Of a stretch of DNA of 64,000 bases, positions 17,886 through 27,356 are shown piece by piece. The stretch lies in contig NZ_CP015594.1 of the NCBI RefSeq assembly GCF_001647675.1, positions 62,001 through 126,000 on the forward strand, read 5' to 3'. The DNA comes from Acinetobacter sp. NCu2D-2 (GTDB lineage: Bacteria; Pseudomonadota; Gammaproteobacteria; Pseudomonadales; Moraxellaceae). A program made the translations under genes and the position numbers. The notes beneath the pieces are model-generated. The model was not told the origin of the DNA. It made no database searches and worked only from the letters and a program-made list of their open reading frames with translations. Each line of letters starts with the position of its first letter. The stretch's first letter is position 1.

Positions 17886-20717
17886 TCACTTCAACAAAGG
17901 CTTTAAGAACTTCGCCGTATGTGATTTCTTCGATTTCACTACTTCTTCAGGCGTACCTTCGGCAATGATCATACCACCGCCCGCACCACCTTCAGGACCT
18001 AAGTCCACAATCCAATCCGCAGTTTTAATCACATCCAAATTATGCTCAATCACCACAATGGTATTACCCTTGTTGCGAAGCTCATGCAGAATGTCGAGTA
18101 ATTTGGCAATATCGTGGAAGTGCAGACCTGTAGTCGGTTCATCAAGCACATATAAGGTTTTACCTGTATCACGTTTTGCCAATTCACGTGCCAATTTCAC
18201 ACGTTGTGCTTCACCACCCGAAAGTGTTGTCGCAGATTGACCCAAACGGATATAGTCCAAACCAACTTGGTGCAAGGTTTCCAAACGACGGTGAATCACA
18301 GGAATCGCATCAAAGAAATGCATCGCATCTTCAACGGTCATTTCTAAAACATCAGAAATGTTTTTACCTTTGTAATTCACTTCCAATGTTTCGCGGTTAT
18401 AGCGTTTGCCATGGCAGGCATCACAAGGCACATACATATCTGGTAAGAAGTGCATGGCAACTTTAATCATACCATCGCCTTCACAGGCTTCACAGCGACC
18501 GCCTTTCACGTTAAATGAGAAACGACCTGCGCTATAACCACGTGCTTTCGCTTCAGGCGTTTGTGCAAAGAGTTCACGAATCGGGGTAAATAACCCTGTA
18601 TAAGTGGCAGGGTTTGAACGTGGGGTACGTCCAATCGGGCTTTGGTCAATATCCACGACTTTATCAAGGAATTGTAAGCCATCAATCGAATCAAACTTTT
18701 CCGCATGTAAAGTGGTTGCACCGTTTAACTGCGTTGCTGCTAGTGGTAACAAAGTACGGTTAATCAAGGTCGATTTACCTGAACCTGATACACCGGTCAC
18801 ACAGGTCATGACACCTAATGGAATGTTTAAATCGACATTTTTCAGGTTATGACCTGCCGCACCCATGAGCTTGATTTGCTCTTCAGGTTTTGGCGGTTGC
18901 ACACGTTTTTTCGGGACTTCGATTTTTAGCTTACCTGTCAGGTATTGACCAGTGAGTGACTTTTCATTTGCCACGATTTCATCATATGTTCCTTCGGCAA
19001 TGACATGACCGCCATGCACACCTGCACCCGGACCAATATCAATAATATGGTCAGCAGCACGAATGGCATCTTCATCATGCTCAACGACTAAAACAGTATT
19101 ACCCAAGTCACGTAAGCGAACTAGCGTTTCAAGCAAGCGATCATTATCACGTTGATGCAAACCAATGGAAGGTTCATCAAGCACATACATGACACCCATT
19201 AGGCCTGCACCGATTTGCGATGCCAAACGGATCCGCTGTGCTTCACCGCCTGAGAGGGTTTCGGCAGAACGAGACAGACTTAAATAGTTCAAACCGACTG
19301 ACACAAGGAAGTGCAAACGTTCACGAATTTCTTTAAAAATCTTATCGGCAATTTCACCTTTGGCACCATCTAGATTTAAATCTTGATAGTAGCTTTCGGC
19401 ATCGCCAATCGACATTTTGGTAATTTCAGCAATGGTCTTGTCTTTAACACGAACATGACGTGAGATTTCATTCAGACGTGAACCACCACAGGCATCACAC
19501 GCCGCATTAGACAGGTACTGTGCTAAATCATCACGCACATAATTACTTTCAGTTTCACGGTAACGACGTTCCAAATGCGGCAATACACCTTCAAATGGAA
19601 TCACACGATTATGGCGACGACCACGCTCATCGATATAACTCAGGTCGATCTTTTCTTTGCCTGTCCCGTACAGGAATTTTTTCTTCACATCGGCATCAAG
19701 TTCATTCCAAGGCGTATCTAAAGAATAACCAAAATGCTCTGCGACTTTTTGAATCATGCTGTAGTAATACGGACGTTGACGATCCCACCCACGAATCGCA
19801 CCTTGGCTAATGGTCACCTCAGGGTTTGGAATAAGTTTATCCGCACTAAAGTGACTGCGTGTCCCTAAACCGTCACAGACCGGGCAGGCACCAAATGGGT
19901 TGTTAAATGAGAACAAACGCGGTTCAAGTTCGCCGACAGCACGTTCACATTCAGGGCATGAGTGTTTTGCGGAAAATACACGATCTTCTTGTTCGCCTTT
20001 CATCCATGACAAGATCGCAATATCACCGCCTAGGCGAAGTGCAGTTTCAAAACTTTCCGCAATACGGTTACCCAAATCATCACGGACTTTAAAACGGTCA
20101 ACCACGACTTCGATGGTATGTTTTTTCTTTTTGTCGAGTTCAGGTGGTGGATCAATTTCCATGATTTCACCATCAACACGCGCACGTACAAAACCTTGGC
20201 TTTGTAGTTGTTCAAACAGTGCTGAATATTCACCTTTACGCTCGCGAACCACAGGTGCAAGTAGAAGCAGGGCAGTCCCTTCTTCAAGTGCTTTTACCGC
20301 ATCGACCATTTCAGACACGGTTTGTGCCACCATCGGCAAGTCATGTTCAGGACAATAAGGTGTACCAACTCGGGCGTAGAGCAGACGTAGATAGTCGTAA
20401 ATTTCGGTAATGGTACCGACCGTTGAGCGCGGGTTGTGACTCGTTGATTTTTGCTCGATGGCAATGGCAGGACTTAAACCTTCAATTGAGTCAACTACAG
20501 GCTTTTCCATTTGGGAGAGGAACTGGCGAGCATAAGCAGACAGGGACTCGACATAACGGCGTTGACCTTCTGCATATAAGGTATCGAAAGCCAGTGAAGA
20601 CTTACCTGAACCAGAAAGTCCCGTAATCACCACAAACTTGTCGCGTGGAATATCAAGGTTCACATTTTTTAAGTTATGGGTACGTGCGCCTCGAATACGG
20701 ATGTGACTTTGGCTCAT
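17886..20717 (-). CDS. uvrA: Excinuclease ABC subunit A
   Basis: The damage-recognition ATPase of nucleotide excision repair, 943 residues, full length. Visible features are Walker A of the first ATPase ([12 protein letters not shown]), the first zinc module (CPECE and CPVCDG), the signature [16 protein letters not shown], the second Walker A ([15 protein letters not shown]), the second zinc module (CEACEGDG ... CDACHG) and the second signature [15 protein letters not shown]. It loads UvrB (not in this window) onto DNA lesions. The start [18 protein letters not shown] is canonical. Acinetobacter lacks LexA, and no SOS box was sought beyond inspection. Confidence 0.97.
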   Translation of the reverse strand: MSQSHIRIRGARTHNLKNVNLDIPRDKFVVITGLSGSGKSSLAFDTLYAEGQRRYVESLSAYARQFLSQMEKPVVDSIEGLSPAIAIEQKSTSHNPRSTVGTITEIYDYLRLLYARVGTPYCPEHDLPMVAQTVSEMVDAVKALEEGTALLLLAPVVRERKGEYSALFEQLQSQGFVRARVDGEIMEIDPPPELDKKKKHTIEVVVDRFKVRDDLGNRIAESFETALRLGGDIAILSWMKGEQEDRVFSAKHSCPECERAVGELEPRLFSFNNPFGACPVCDGLGTRSHFSADKLIPNPEVTISQGAIRGWDRQRPYYYSMIQKVAEHFGYSLDTPWNELDADVKKKFLYGTGKEKIDLSYIDERGRRHNRVIPFEGVLPHLERRYRETESNYVRDDLAQYLSNAACDACGGSRLNEISRHVRVKDKTIAEITKMSIGDAESYYQDLNLDGAKGEIADKIFKEIRERLHFLVSVGLNYLSLSRSAETLSGGEAQRIRLASQIGAGLMGVMYVLDEPSIGLHQRDNDRLLETLVRLRDLGNTVLVVEHDEDAIRAADHIIDIGPGAGVHGGHVIAEGTYDEIVANEKSLTGQYLTGKLKIEVPKKRVQPPKPEEQIKLMGAAGHNLKNVDLNIPLGVMTCVTGVSGSGKSTLINRTLLPLAATQLNGATTLHAEKFDSIDGLQFLDKVVDIDQSPIGRTPRSNPATYTGLFTPIRELFAQTPEAKARGYSAGRFSFNVKGGRCEACEGDGMIKVAMHFLPDMYVPCDACHGKRYNRETLEVNYKGKNISDVLEMTVEDAMHFFDAIPVIHRRLETLHQVGLDYIRLGQSATTLSGGEAQRVKLARELAKRDTGKTLYVLDEPTTGLHFHDIAKLLDILHELRNKGNTIVVIEHNLDVIKTADWIVDLGPEGGAGGGMIIAEGTPEEVVKSKKSHTAKFLKPLLK

Positions 20718-20929
20718 GCAATGATCCTAGAAATTTCATTTGAATAGAGTGTGTATATGATAGCGCATGAAAAATGTTCAAGTACGATTAATCGTTTTTT
20801 ATAAGTCAAATTGTGTCGCAATGATGTAAGATTCACTCAAATTGCATGAATAGAAGACGATCTTATTGATCTCACAAATTTTTTATTCAACATTAAAATA
20901 TTAAAACAAAAATTAAAAGGAACACTGGG

Positions 20930-21280
20930 GTGAAATTAATTTATGCCTTGCCATTGCTGAGCTTTCTATTGACCGCTTGTGGTACCGAACAGACCGAATC
21001 AGCTAAAACTTACGACAATTTGGCACAGGCTCAAGCTGCGATTCACTTTGAAAATGGCAAAATCGATGATCTGATTGCTCAGTTGTAATATGCACAGTCC
21101 GAAGACGAAATGAAAAATCTGATGTGCAAACTGATTCCTAAACAATATGACAAAGTCGCTGCTTTGATTGATGAAAACCAACAGCATATGACCGCTTCAG
21201 ATCATGCAATTTTGGCAGATATGCGACACATGATGAATGAGCATAAAACAAAATTTTTAAACAGTGATAAGTGTCGATAA
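20930..21280 (+). pseudogene. Small lipoprotein gene with an in-frame stop
   Basis: Starting at GTG 20930 (AAGG upstream), the frame encodes a lipoprotein signal MKLIYALPLLSFLLTAC with a lipobox (LTAC) and then a helical domain. An in-frame TAA at 21086-21088 (codon 53) interrupts it. The same frame continues YAQSEDEMKNLMCKLIPKQY to a proper stop at 21278-21280, giving 115 sense codons in all. The continuing coding character on both sides argues for a single nonsense mutation in a formerly 116-codon gene. The upstream piece would be a 52-residue truncated lipoprotein. The family is not recognised. Confidence 0.75.
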
Positions 21281-21523
21281 ATCGGATTATTTTTGCGGTG
21301 AATGATATTTCTTAAACTCTAAGAAAACGTTTAAGGGTATGGTGCTTAAGTGTTTGGCGTGGTGAAAATTCTCTACATTTTAATTTTGGTTTTTAGCAGG
21401 GATTAAGTTCATAATACGCTCATTTAAGATGAAGGTTTAGGCAGCAGTGCTTAAGCCTGCACGAATCATGGATATGTCACGCATATCTAAGGTTCATCCA
21501 AATTTATATTTAGGTCGTTTTGT

Positions 21524-22606
21524 ATGTTGAAACATTTTGGTTTCTCAATTGCATTTTCGGTCGTGTGTTTAGGTCTAGCAGCGTATTGGGGCTTTGCCCA
21601 TCACCCAGAAGCGGGTGTACAGGCTATGATCACTGCACTGACCTTGACTGCAATTTTAGCAGTCATGGAAGTGTCATTGTCATTTGATAATGCGGTAGTG
21701 AATGCCTCAGTTTTACGTGGTTGGAATCATTTCTGGAAAATGATCTTCTTGACCGTCGGTATTTTGATTGCTGTGTTCGGTATGCGTTTGATCTTCCCAA
21801 TCGTCATCGTGGCAATGACGGCTGATATGGGTATGCTTGAAGTGGTCAATATGGCCCTGAATGATCCTAAGAATTATTCAGAACGACTGATTGCCCATCA
21901 TGCTGAAATTGCAGCCTTTGGTGGTTCATTCCTATTATTGGTATTTCTGAACTTCTTCTTGGATGAAGGTAAAGATACCCATTGGTTCCGTTGGTTAGAA
22001 CGCCGTTTGGCGCACCTTGCCAATGTACCTGCGATGTCCGTATTCCTTGCACTAATCACACTTTTAGTTATGGCTGCTTATGTTGAAGAAGCTAAACGTC
22101 TTGTGGTGGTAATGGCAGGGATCTGGGGTATCGTGATTTATATCGGTGTACAAGTGCTAGGTCATTTGCTTGGCGGTGAGCCGGAAGTGGATGAACAAGG
22201 CAATGCCATCGCACATGACTCAAATGGTGCAGCAACAGGTGTAATCAAAGCAGGTTTAGGTGGTTTTATCTATCTAGAAGTTCTCGATGCATCATTTAGT
22301 TTTGATGGCGTGATTGGGGCATTTGCGATTACCTCAGACGTCGTCATCATTATGCTAGGTCTAGCGATTGGTGCAATGTTCGTACGTTCAATGACTATTT
22401 ACTTGGTTGATAAAGGTACATTGGATGCTTATATCTACCTTGAGCATGGTGCGCATTATGCCATTGGTGCATTGGCGTTCATTATGATTGCTAGTGGTAC
22501 AGGTCTGCATGTGCCTGAAGTGGTGACTGGTTTAATCGGTGTCGCATTTATTGTGTGGGCTGTGATTGCCTCGATTCAATACAATAAGCGTTTAGAACAG
22601 TCTTAA
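21524..22606 (+). CDS. DUF475 / TerC-superfamily membrane protein
   Basis: A 360-residue protein with about nine membrane helices and the paired acidic motifs of the TerC superfamily: EVSLSFDNAVVNASVL (about 50-65) and LDASFSFDGVIGAFAI (about 255-270). Relatives include TerC and the manganese exporter Alx/MntX; DUF475 members are usually described only as TerC-like. A role in metal-ion export across the inner membrane is a reasonable inference. The 240-base leader shows no yybP-ykoY riboswitch that I can recognise. A terminator follows. Confidence 0.82.
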   Translation: MLKHFGFSIAFSVVCLGLAAYWGFAHHPEAGVQAMITALTLTAILAVMEVSLSFDNAVVNASVLRGWNHFWKMIFLTVGILIAVFGMRLIFPIVIVAMTADMGMLEVVNMALNDPKNYSERLIAHHAEIAAFGGSFLLLVFLNFFLDEGKDTHWFRWLERRLAHLANVPAMSVFLALITLLVMAAYVEEAKRLVVVMAGIWGIVIYIGVQVLGHLLGGEPEVDEQGNAIAHDSNGAATGVIKAGLGGFIYLEVLDASFSFDGVIGAFAITSDVVIIMLGLAIGAMFVRSMTIYLVDKGTLDAYIYLEHGAHYAIGALAFIMIASGTGLHVPEVVTGLIGVAFIVWAVIASIQYNKRLEQS

Positions 22607-22626
22607 CTGATTTAAATATAAAAATG

Positions 22627-22653
22627 AAAGCGTAGCCTCGGCTGCGCTTTTTT
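22627..22653 (+). terminator. Terminator of the DUF475 gene
   Basis: Stem AAAGCGTAGCC / GGCTGCGCTTT (one mismatch) with a TC turn and a T-run. Confidence 0.8.
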
Positions 22654-22761
22654 GTTTTTCAGATACAGTTCATTTTTATTTCAAATAAAAATCATGCCTT
22701 GCTTTGAGTTGAATGTCCTATAATCACTGCTCAAGATCAACTCAATCGACTGCCATAATTT

Positions 22762-24126
22762 ATGATGAATGCTTTAGAACGTCGTTCAACCTTTGCCTTG
22801 AGCAGTATTTTTGCACTGCGCATGCTTGGGCTGTTTATGATTATTCCTGTGTTTTCAGTTGCGGGGCAATCATATCAGTATGCCACGCCTGCGCTGATTG
22901 GTTTGGCAGTTGGGGTATATGGTTTAACACAGGCAATTTTACAGATTCCATTTAGCTTAATTGCTGACCGTTATAGCCGTAAACCGCTTGTGGTATTGGG
23001 TTTGCTGATGTTTGCCTTAGGTGGTGCGATTGCTGCGATGTCAGACACCATTTATGGCGTGATCATTGGTCGTGCCATTGCAGGTGGTGGTGCTGTGTCT
23101 GCTGTGGTGATGGCACTTCTTGCCGATGTCACACGTGAAGAAAATCGCATGAAAGCCATGGCAACCATGGGCATGAGTATCGGTTTATCTTTTGTAGTGG
23201 CATTTAGTCTTGGACCTTGGTTAACGGGTTTAGTCGGTATCTCAGGGTTATTTTGGGTGACGACTATTATGGGGTTGGCAGCGATTTTGATGTTGTTGCT
23301 GGTACCAAAAGTCACACGTCATCATCGTAATTTCCAACAAGGATATATTGAACAGCTTAAACAAGTCCTGAAAATGGGCGATTTAAACCGTCTGCATGTT
23401 TCGGTATTTGCTCTGCATTTATTGCTAACCGCTATGTTTATTTACGTGCCATCACAGTTAATTGAGTTTGCCCAAATTCCATTGGCACATCATGGTTGGA
23501 TTTATCTGCCTTTACTGGTGATCAGTTTATTTTTTGCCTTTCCAAGTATTATCTTGGCTGAAAAATATCGCAAAATGCGCGGTATTTTCCTGATTGCGAT
23601 TGGGGGCATTATTTTAGGTTTACTGGTGCTAATCTTCGGTTATGAATCGAAATATATTTTGATTCTAGGTCTAGGGTTATTCTTCATTGCTTTTAACGTG
23701 ATGGAAGCGTTATTGCCATCGTGGTTGTCAAAAGCTGCACCGATTCAATCTAAAGCGACAGCCATGGGCGTCAATGCCAGCAGTCAGTTCTTAGGGGCAT
23801 TTTTTGGTGGTATGATCGGTGGTCAATTGTTGCTTTTAAACAATACTGCGCTTGGTTGGAGTATTTTATCGGCTATTGCTATACTTTGGTTGCTATTAAG
23901 TTTTAGCCTGTCCCAACCTCGCTATTTATCGAGTTTGGTGTTGAGCTTGCCTGAAGCCAAAGAAACGGATGAATGGACTTCTCAACTTTTGGCAATTCAT
24001 GGTATTGAAGAGGTCGTGGTCATGGCCGAGCAACGAGTTGCATATATAAAAGTCGATAAACAGCAAATTGATGATGCTGCGCGACAACAATTAACGCACT
24101 TGTTGGGTAAAGAGGTAGCCATTTAA
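22762..24126 (+). CDS. MFS transporter with C-terminal ferredoxin-like domain (YajR type)
   Basis: A 454-residue major facilitator with 12 helices; the loop 2-3 motif appears as DRYSRKPLVVLG. After the last helix, residues about 390-454 form a small soluble domain (ATSQLLAIHGIEEVVVM...VDKQQIDDAARQQLTH pattern) like the YAM domain of YajR. The substrate is unknown. It lies between uvrA/DUF475 and ssb on the same strand as ssb, 51 bases apart, so read-through into ssb is possible. ATG at 22762 or 22765 are equivalent starts. Confidence 0.85.
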   Translation: MMNALERRSTFALSSIFALRMLGLFMIIPVFSVAGQSYQYATPALIGLAVGVYGLTQAILQIPFSLIADRYSRKPLVVLGLLMFALGGAIAAMSDTIYGVIIGRAIAGGGAVSAVVMALLADVTREENRMKAMATMGMSIGLSFVVAFSLGPWLTGLVGISGLFWVTTIMGLAAILMLLLVPKVTRHHRNFQQGYIEQLKQVLKMGDLNRLHVSVFALHLLLTAMFIYVPSQLIEFAQIPLAHHGWIYLPLLVISLFFAFPSIILAEKYRKMRGIFLIAIGGIILGLLVLIFGYESKYILILGLGLFFIAFNVMEALLPSWLSKAAPIQSKATAMGVNASSQFLGAFFGGMIGGQLLLLNNTALGWSILSAIAILWLLLSFSLSQPRYLSSLVLSLPEAKETDEWTSQLLAIHGIEEVVVMAEQRVAYIKVDKQQIDDAARQQLTHLLGKEVAI

Positions 24127-24177
24127 TCATAACTCTTATAAAGTAAAATATAGAAATAGATAGGAAGTAAACGTCAG

Positions 24178-24753
24178 ATGCGTGGTGTAAATAAAGTTAT
24201 TTTAGTTGGTACTTTGGGTAAAGACCCTGAGACAAAAACTTTTGCCAATGGTGGTTCACTCACTCAGTTCTCAATTGCAACAAGCGATTCTTGGACAGAT
24301 AAAAGTACAGGTGAGCGTAAAGAACAAACTGAATGGCACCGTATTGTGTTGCATAACCGTTTAGGCGAAATTGCACAACAGTACCTACGCAAAGGCTCAA
24401 AAGTATATATCGAAGGTTCATTGCGTACCCGTCAATGGACCGATCAAAATGGTCAAGAGCGCTATACCACTGAAATTCGTGGTGAACAGATGCAAATGTT
24501 AGATTCAAACCGTGCTCAAGGTGAACAGTCTGACAACGGCGGTTTCGGTCAACCGCGTTTTAATAATAACCAAGGTGGTTATGGCAACAACAATAACCAA
24601 GGCGGTTATAACAATGCACCGCAGCAAGGTGGCTATAACAATGCTCCTGCGAACAATGGTTATGGCAATAACAACCCAGGTGGTTTTGCACCAAAAGCAC
24701 CTGCACCAGTGTCAGCGCCTGCTGCAGATCTAGATGATGATCTTCCGTTTTAA
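24178..24753 (+). CDS. ssb: Single-stranded DNA-binding protein
   Basis: A 191-residue SSB. The OB-fold (1-110) starts [20 protein letters not shown] and contains [22 protein letters not shown] long Gly/Asn/Gln linker (about 115-170) with repeated [12 protein letters not shown] units follows, and then the acidic tip DLDDDLPF, which binds partner proteins of replication and repair. AGGAAG lies eight bases before the ATG. The linker repeats are also DNA-level repeats and could change in copy number. Confidence 0.96.
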   Translation: MRGVNKVILVGTLGKDPETKTFANGGSLTQFSIATSDSWTDKSTGERKEQTEWHRIVLHNRLGEIAQQYLRKGSKVYIEGSLRTRQWTDQNGQERYTTEIRGEQMQMLDSNRAQGEQSDNGGFGQPRFNNNQGGYGNNNNQGGYNNAPQQGGYNNAPANNGYGNNNPGGFAPKAPAPVSAPAADLDDDLPF

Positions 24754-24775
24754 GCGAAGCATTTGATTCTGTGAA

Positions 24776-24797
24776 AGCCGCCTTAAGGGCGGTTTTT
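24776..24797 (+). terminator. Terminator of ssb
   Basis: Stem AGCCGCC / GGGCGGT around TTAA, followed by Ts. Confidence 0.85.
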
Positions 24798-24964
24798 TAT
24801 TGTTTGAAAAAAATAAATAATTCAGAAAAGAACTTTAGAAAAAACTTAATAAATCTAAAAATCCGATAGTTTTTATAAAAACTTACGGTTTTACCTATTT
24901 TAATAATTTTCGTATTCTAGCTTCAACGAAACAATGATCTCCCATACAGAAAGAGGAAAATCAC

Positions 24965-25528
24965 ATGAGCTTAATCAACACTCAAGTTAAACCATTCAAC
25001 GCTACAGCATATAAAAATGGTCAATTTATTGAAGTTTCTGAAAAGGATATGATCGGTAAATGGTCAGTTGTATTTTTCTATCCTGCGGACTTTACCTTTG
25101 TTTGTCCAACAGAATTAGGCGATTTAGCTGATCACTATGCTGAATTCCAAAAATTGGGTGTAGAAATTTATTCAGTATCGACTGATACACATTTCACGCA
25201 CAAAGCTTGGCACGATTCTTCTGAAGAAATCAAAAAAATCCAATATGCAATGGTGGGCGATGCAACTTGGACTTTAGCGAAAAACTTCGAAGTGTTAATT
25301 GAAGAAGAAGGTCTTGCTGACCGTGGTACATTTGTGATTGATCCTGAAGGTAAAATCCAAATTATTGAAATCAATGCGGGTGGTATCGGTCGTGATGCAT
25401 CAGAATTACTTCGTAAAGTAAAAGCAGCACAATATGTACATGCTCACCCAGGTGAAGTTTGCCCAGCGAAATGGAAAGAAGGTGATGCGACACTTGCTCC
25501 TTCAATCGATTTAGTCGGTAAAATCTAA
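24965..25528 (+). CDS. ahpC: Alkyl hydroperoxide reductase subunit C (typical 2-Cys peroxiredoxin)
   Basis: A 187-residue peroxiredoxin reducing organic and hydrogen peroxides. The peroxidatic Cys lies in [16 protein letters not shown], and the resolving Cys in [10 protein letters not shown] near the C-terminus; the C-terminal length is normal. AGAGGAAA precedes the ATG by seven bases. ahpF is not adjacent. An AT-rich 210-base leader upstream probably contains the promoter; no OxyR site was identified by eye. Confidence 0.95.
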   Translation: MSLINTQVKPFNATAYKNGQFIEVSEKDMIGKWSVVFFYPADFTFVCPTELGDLADHYAEFQKLGVEIYSVSTDTHFTHKAWHDSSEEIKKIQYAMVGDATWTLAKNFEVLIEEEGLADRGTFVIDPEGKIQIIEINAGGIGRDASELLRKVKAAQYVHAHPGEVCPAKWKEGDATLAPSIDLVGKI

Positions 25529-25551
25529 GCTTATCTAGATTGAAGCCCTAT

Positions 25552-25581
25552 AAAAAAACCAGCATATATGCTGGTTTTTTT
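25552..25581. terminator. Bidirectional terminator ahpC / lysR
   Basis: Stem AAAAAAACCAGC / GCTGGTTTTTTT between convergent genes. Confidence 0.9.
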
Positions 25582-25586
25582 ATGCT

Positions 25587-26510
25587 TTAATTTTTATAAC
25601 CATGTCCACTTTCAGTTTTAGCTCTTAAGCCTGAAACTAAATGATCAATCAGTTTTTCCATTACCAAGCGTTGACCCTTACGCGGTGCATAGACCAGTTG
25701 AACAGTTCCCACATTTGAGCACCACTCTGGCAAAATATGCACTAAACGGCCACGTGCGATATCTTTTTCTACGGTCAGATAAGGTAAGTCAGCAATACCG
25801 AGACCATCCAAAGCAGAGTAATATACTCCAGCCAAATCATTACTTTTAACTCTTGGCTCTAAGGGAATATCAATACTTTCATAGGTATCTTGTCGGTATA
25901 AATGCCAGAGATGACGTGACTTATGTGTGCCTAGAACAATACTTGGAAATTGACTCAATTCAGTTGGATAGTGAATCTTTTGACCATTGAGTAGCTCAGG
26001 ACTTGCGACTAAACAATGTGTGGTTTTAATTACATCACGTACGACAAGATTTGCATCTTCATTGGCAGTAAAGTTGGTTCGAATGGCAAGATCGACATCA
26101 TCATGTAATAAGTCAATACGTCGACTACTCAGTTCCATTTCAATTTGGACTTGCGGATATTGTTTTAGGAAGCCATTTAACAAATCACGAATTTGATAAC
26201 GCATCATTTCAGCAGGGCAGCTGAGCTTAATCAAACCTTGAGGTTCGCTTGTTTGCTTCAATAGCACATTATGCGCACATTCTACCTGATGAATGACTTT
26301 CTCACATTCCTGAAAAAATTCTTCTCCAAGCGGAGTTACTTTAAAATGACGCGTGGAGCGTTGAATCAAGTGGACATTAAATTTAGCTTCTAAGTCTAAA
26401 ATTCGTCGGCTTAACTTTGATTTGGTAATTTCGGATGCATCGCTGGCGGCACTAAAACCTCCATGTTTGACCACTAGATAAAAATAGTAGTAATCATCAA
26501 AAGAATGCAT
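25587..26510 (-). CDS. LysR-family transcriptional regulator
   Basis: A 307-residue LTTR. The N-terminal winged helix-turn-helix reads YFYLVVKHGGFSAASDA then TKSKLSRRILDLEAKFNVHL. The effector-binding domain follows (about 90-295, LIKLSCPAEMM, IRTNFTANEDANLVVR). Only the IS66 element separates it from the divergent pirin gene, and divergent lysR-pirin pairs are common in Acinetobacter and pseudomonads. Pirin is therefore the likely target, and that control may now be broken by the insertion. Confidence 0.9.
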   Translation of the reverse strand: MHSFDDYYYFYLVVKHGGFSAASDASEITKSKLSRRILDLEAKFNVHLIQRSTRHFKVTPLGEEFFQECEKVIHQVECAHNVLLKQTSEPQGLIKLSCPAEMMRYQIRDLLNGFLKQYPQVQIEMELSSRRIDLLHDDVDLAIRTNFTANEDANLVVRDVIKTTHCLVASPELLNGQKIHYPTELSQFPSIVLGTHKSRHLWHLYRQDTYESIDIPLEPRVKSNDLAGVYYSALDGLGIADLPYLTVEKDIARGRLVHILPEWCSNVGTVQLVYAPRKGQRLVMEKLIDHLVSGLRAKTESGHGYKN

Positions 26511-26993
26511 GTTGGCTCCAAGCGTTCTGTGTGAAGAATGGAAAGAGGAAAAGACGTGAATAGTGTCAGTATCTAACTATACCGTCTAAATGCTGTGTAT
26601 TTTTAGAGCTTTAATACTAAAGATAGCAAGAAATTAATCAATAGTTCGAATTTTGACAGATCATCATTCATTTATCTTAACGAACCTCAATATTTTTAAT
26701 TGTTTAATAGGTTTGGTTCAAGATTATCTAAAGAATGGCTGGGAGTAGTTATACATTTTTCAACGTCACTTTGGACTCTGAGCTATTCATAATCAAAAGA
26801 TTATTGTGTGATTTTTTGAATTTTGGACAGAACTTATCACTAAGCATAAATTAGTTAATAAATTAATTATATCAAACATTAAAATAGGACAAAAATATAA
26901 GTCTGGTTAATATATAATAACGATAAAATAAGATAATGTGACTTGGTTCAATATTTTAGTGTTTAAAATATCTTTATAAAAATGAAATTTAAA
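26511..26993. other. AT-rich gap between lysR and IS66
   Basis: This is 483 bases without a gene. It is part of the original lysR-pirin intergenic region and must hold the lysR promoter. It ends in the 8-base IS66 target duplication AATTTAAA (26986-26993). No structured RNA is seen. Confidence 0.5.
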
Positions 26994-27024
26994 GTAAGCG
27001 TCCGCTGAACCCCATGCCTATTTT

Positions 27025-27249
27025 TTAATTCGGTTCAGGTTTCCAGCGGTGTGGTAGCAATTCTTCAATCTGAGTCACTTTATGTGTCGGCAACCTTTTC
27101 AGCACATCACTTAAATAGGCATACGGATCCAGCCCATTCAGCTTTGCTGACTGGATTAATGTCATAATATTGGCTGCTCGCTGACCGCTGCGCAGCGAAC
27201 CTGCAAATAACCAGTTCTTACGTCCCAACGCCCAGGGGCGCATCTGGTT
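27025..27249 (-). CDS. tnpC: IS66 transposase TnpC, 3' exon
   Basis: This is the C-terminal 74 residues of TnpC (NQMRPWALGRKNWLFAGS and on), ending in a normal stop. It joins in frame to the 5' exon at 29594: the DNA reads TTGAG then AACCAGATG once the intron is removed, restoring the family motif NNWVENQMRPWA. A translation start inside this piece is not expected; it is expressed only after intron splicing. Confidence 0.93.
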   Translation of the reverse strand, partial: NQMRPWALGRKNWLFAGSLRSGQRAANIMTLIQSAKLNGLDPYAYLSDVLKRLPTHKVTQIEELLPHRWKPEPN

Positions 27250-27290
27250 GTCGGGTAGTCAGACGCAGTTACCTACGTCCAACCCCCTAA

Positions 27291-27324
27291 GAACCGTGCA
27301 TGCGAGTTTCCCAGCACACGGCTC
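27291..27324 (-). ncRNA. Group II intron domain V
   Basis: A 34-base catalytic hairpin: GAGCCGTGTGC, GGGAAAC region, then GCATGCACGGTTC on the minus strand. Length and pattern (closing GAGC/GGTTC pairing, tetraloop, two-base bulge) match domain V. It lies 41 bases before the 3' splice site, leaving room for domain VI. Confidence 0.9.
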
Positions 27325-27356
27325 AAGCCTCTGCTAAGGCGCCATTCGGCACCCGG

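Noticed and set aside
19900..20358. 152-codon plus-strand frame inside uvrA
   Set aside because: Antisense shadow of the strongly conserved uvrA gene; its composition reflects the other strand.
21281..21523. Possible yybP-ykoY manganese riboswitch before the TerC-like gene
   Set aside because: The conserved riboswitch sequence blocks could not be found in the leader.
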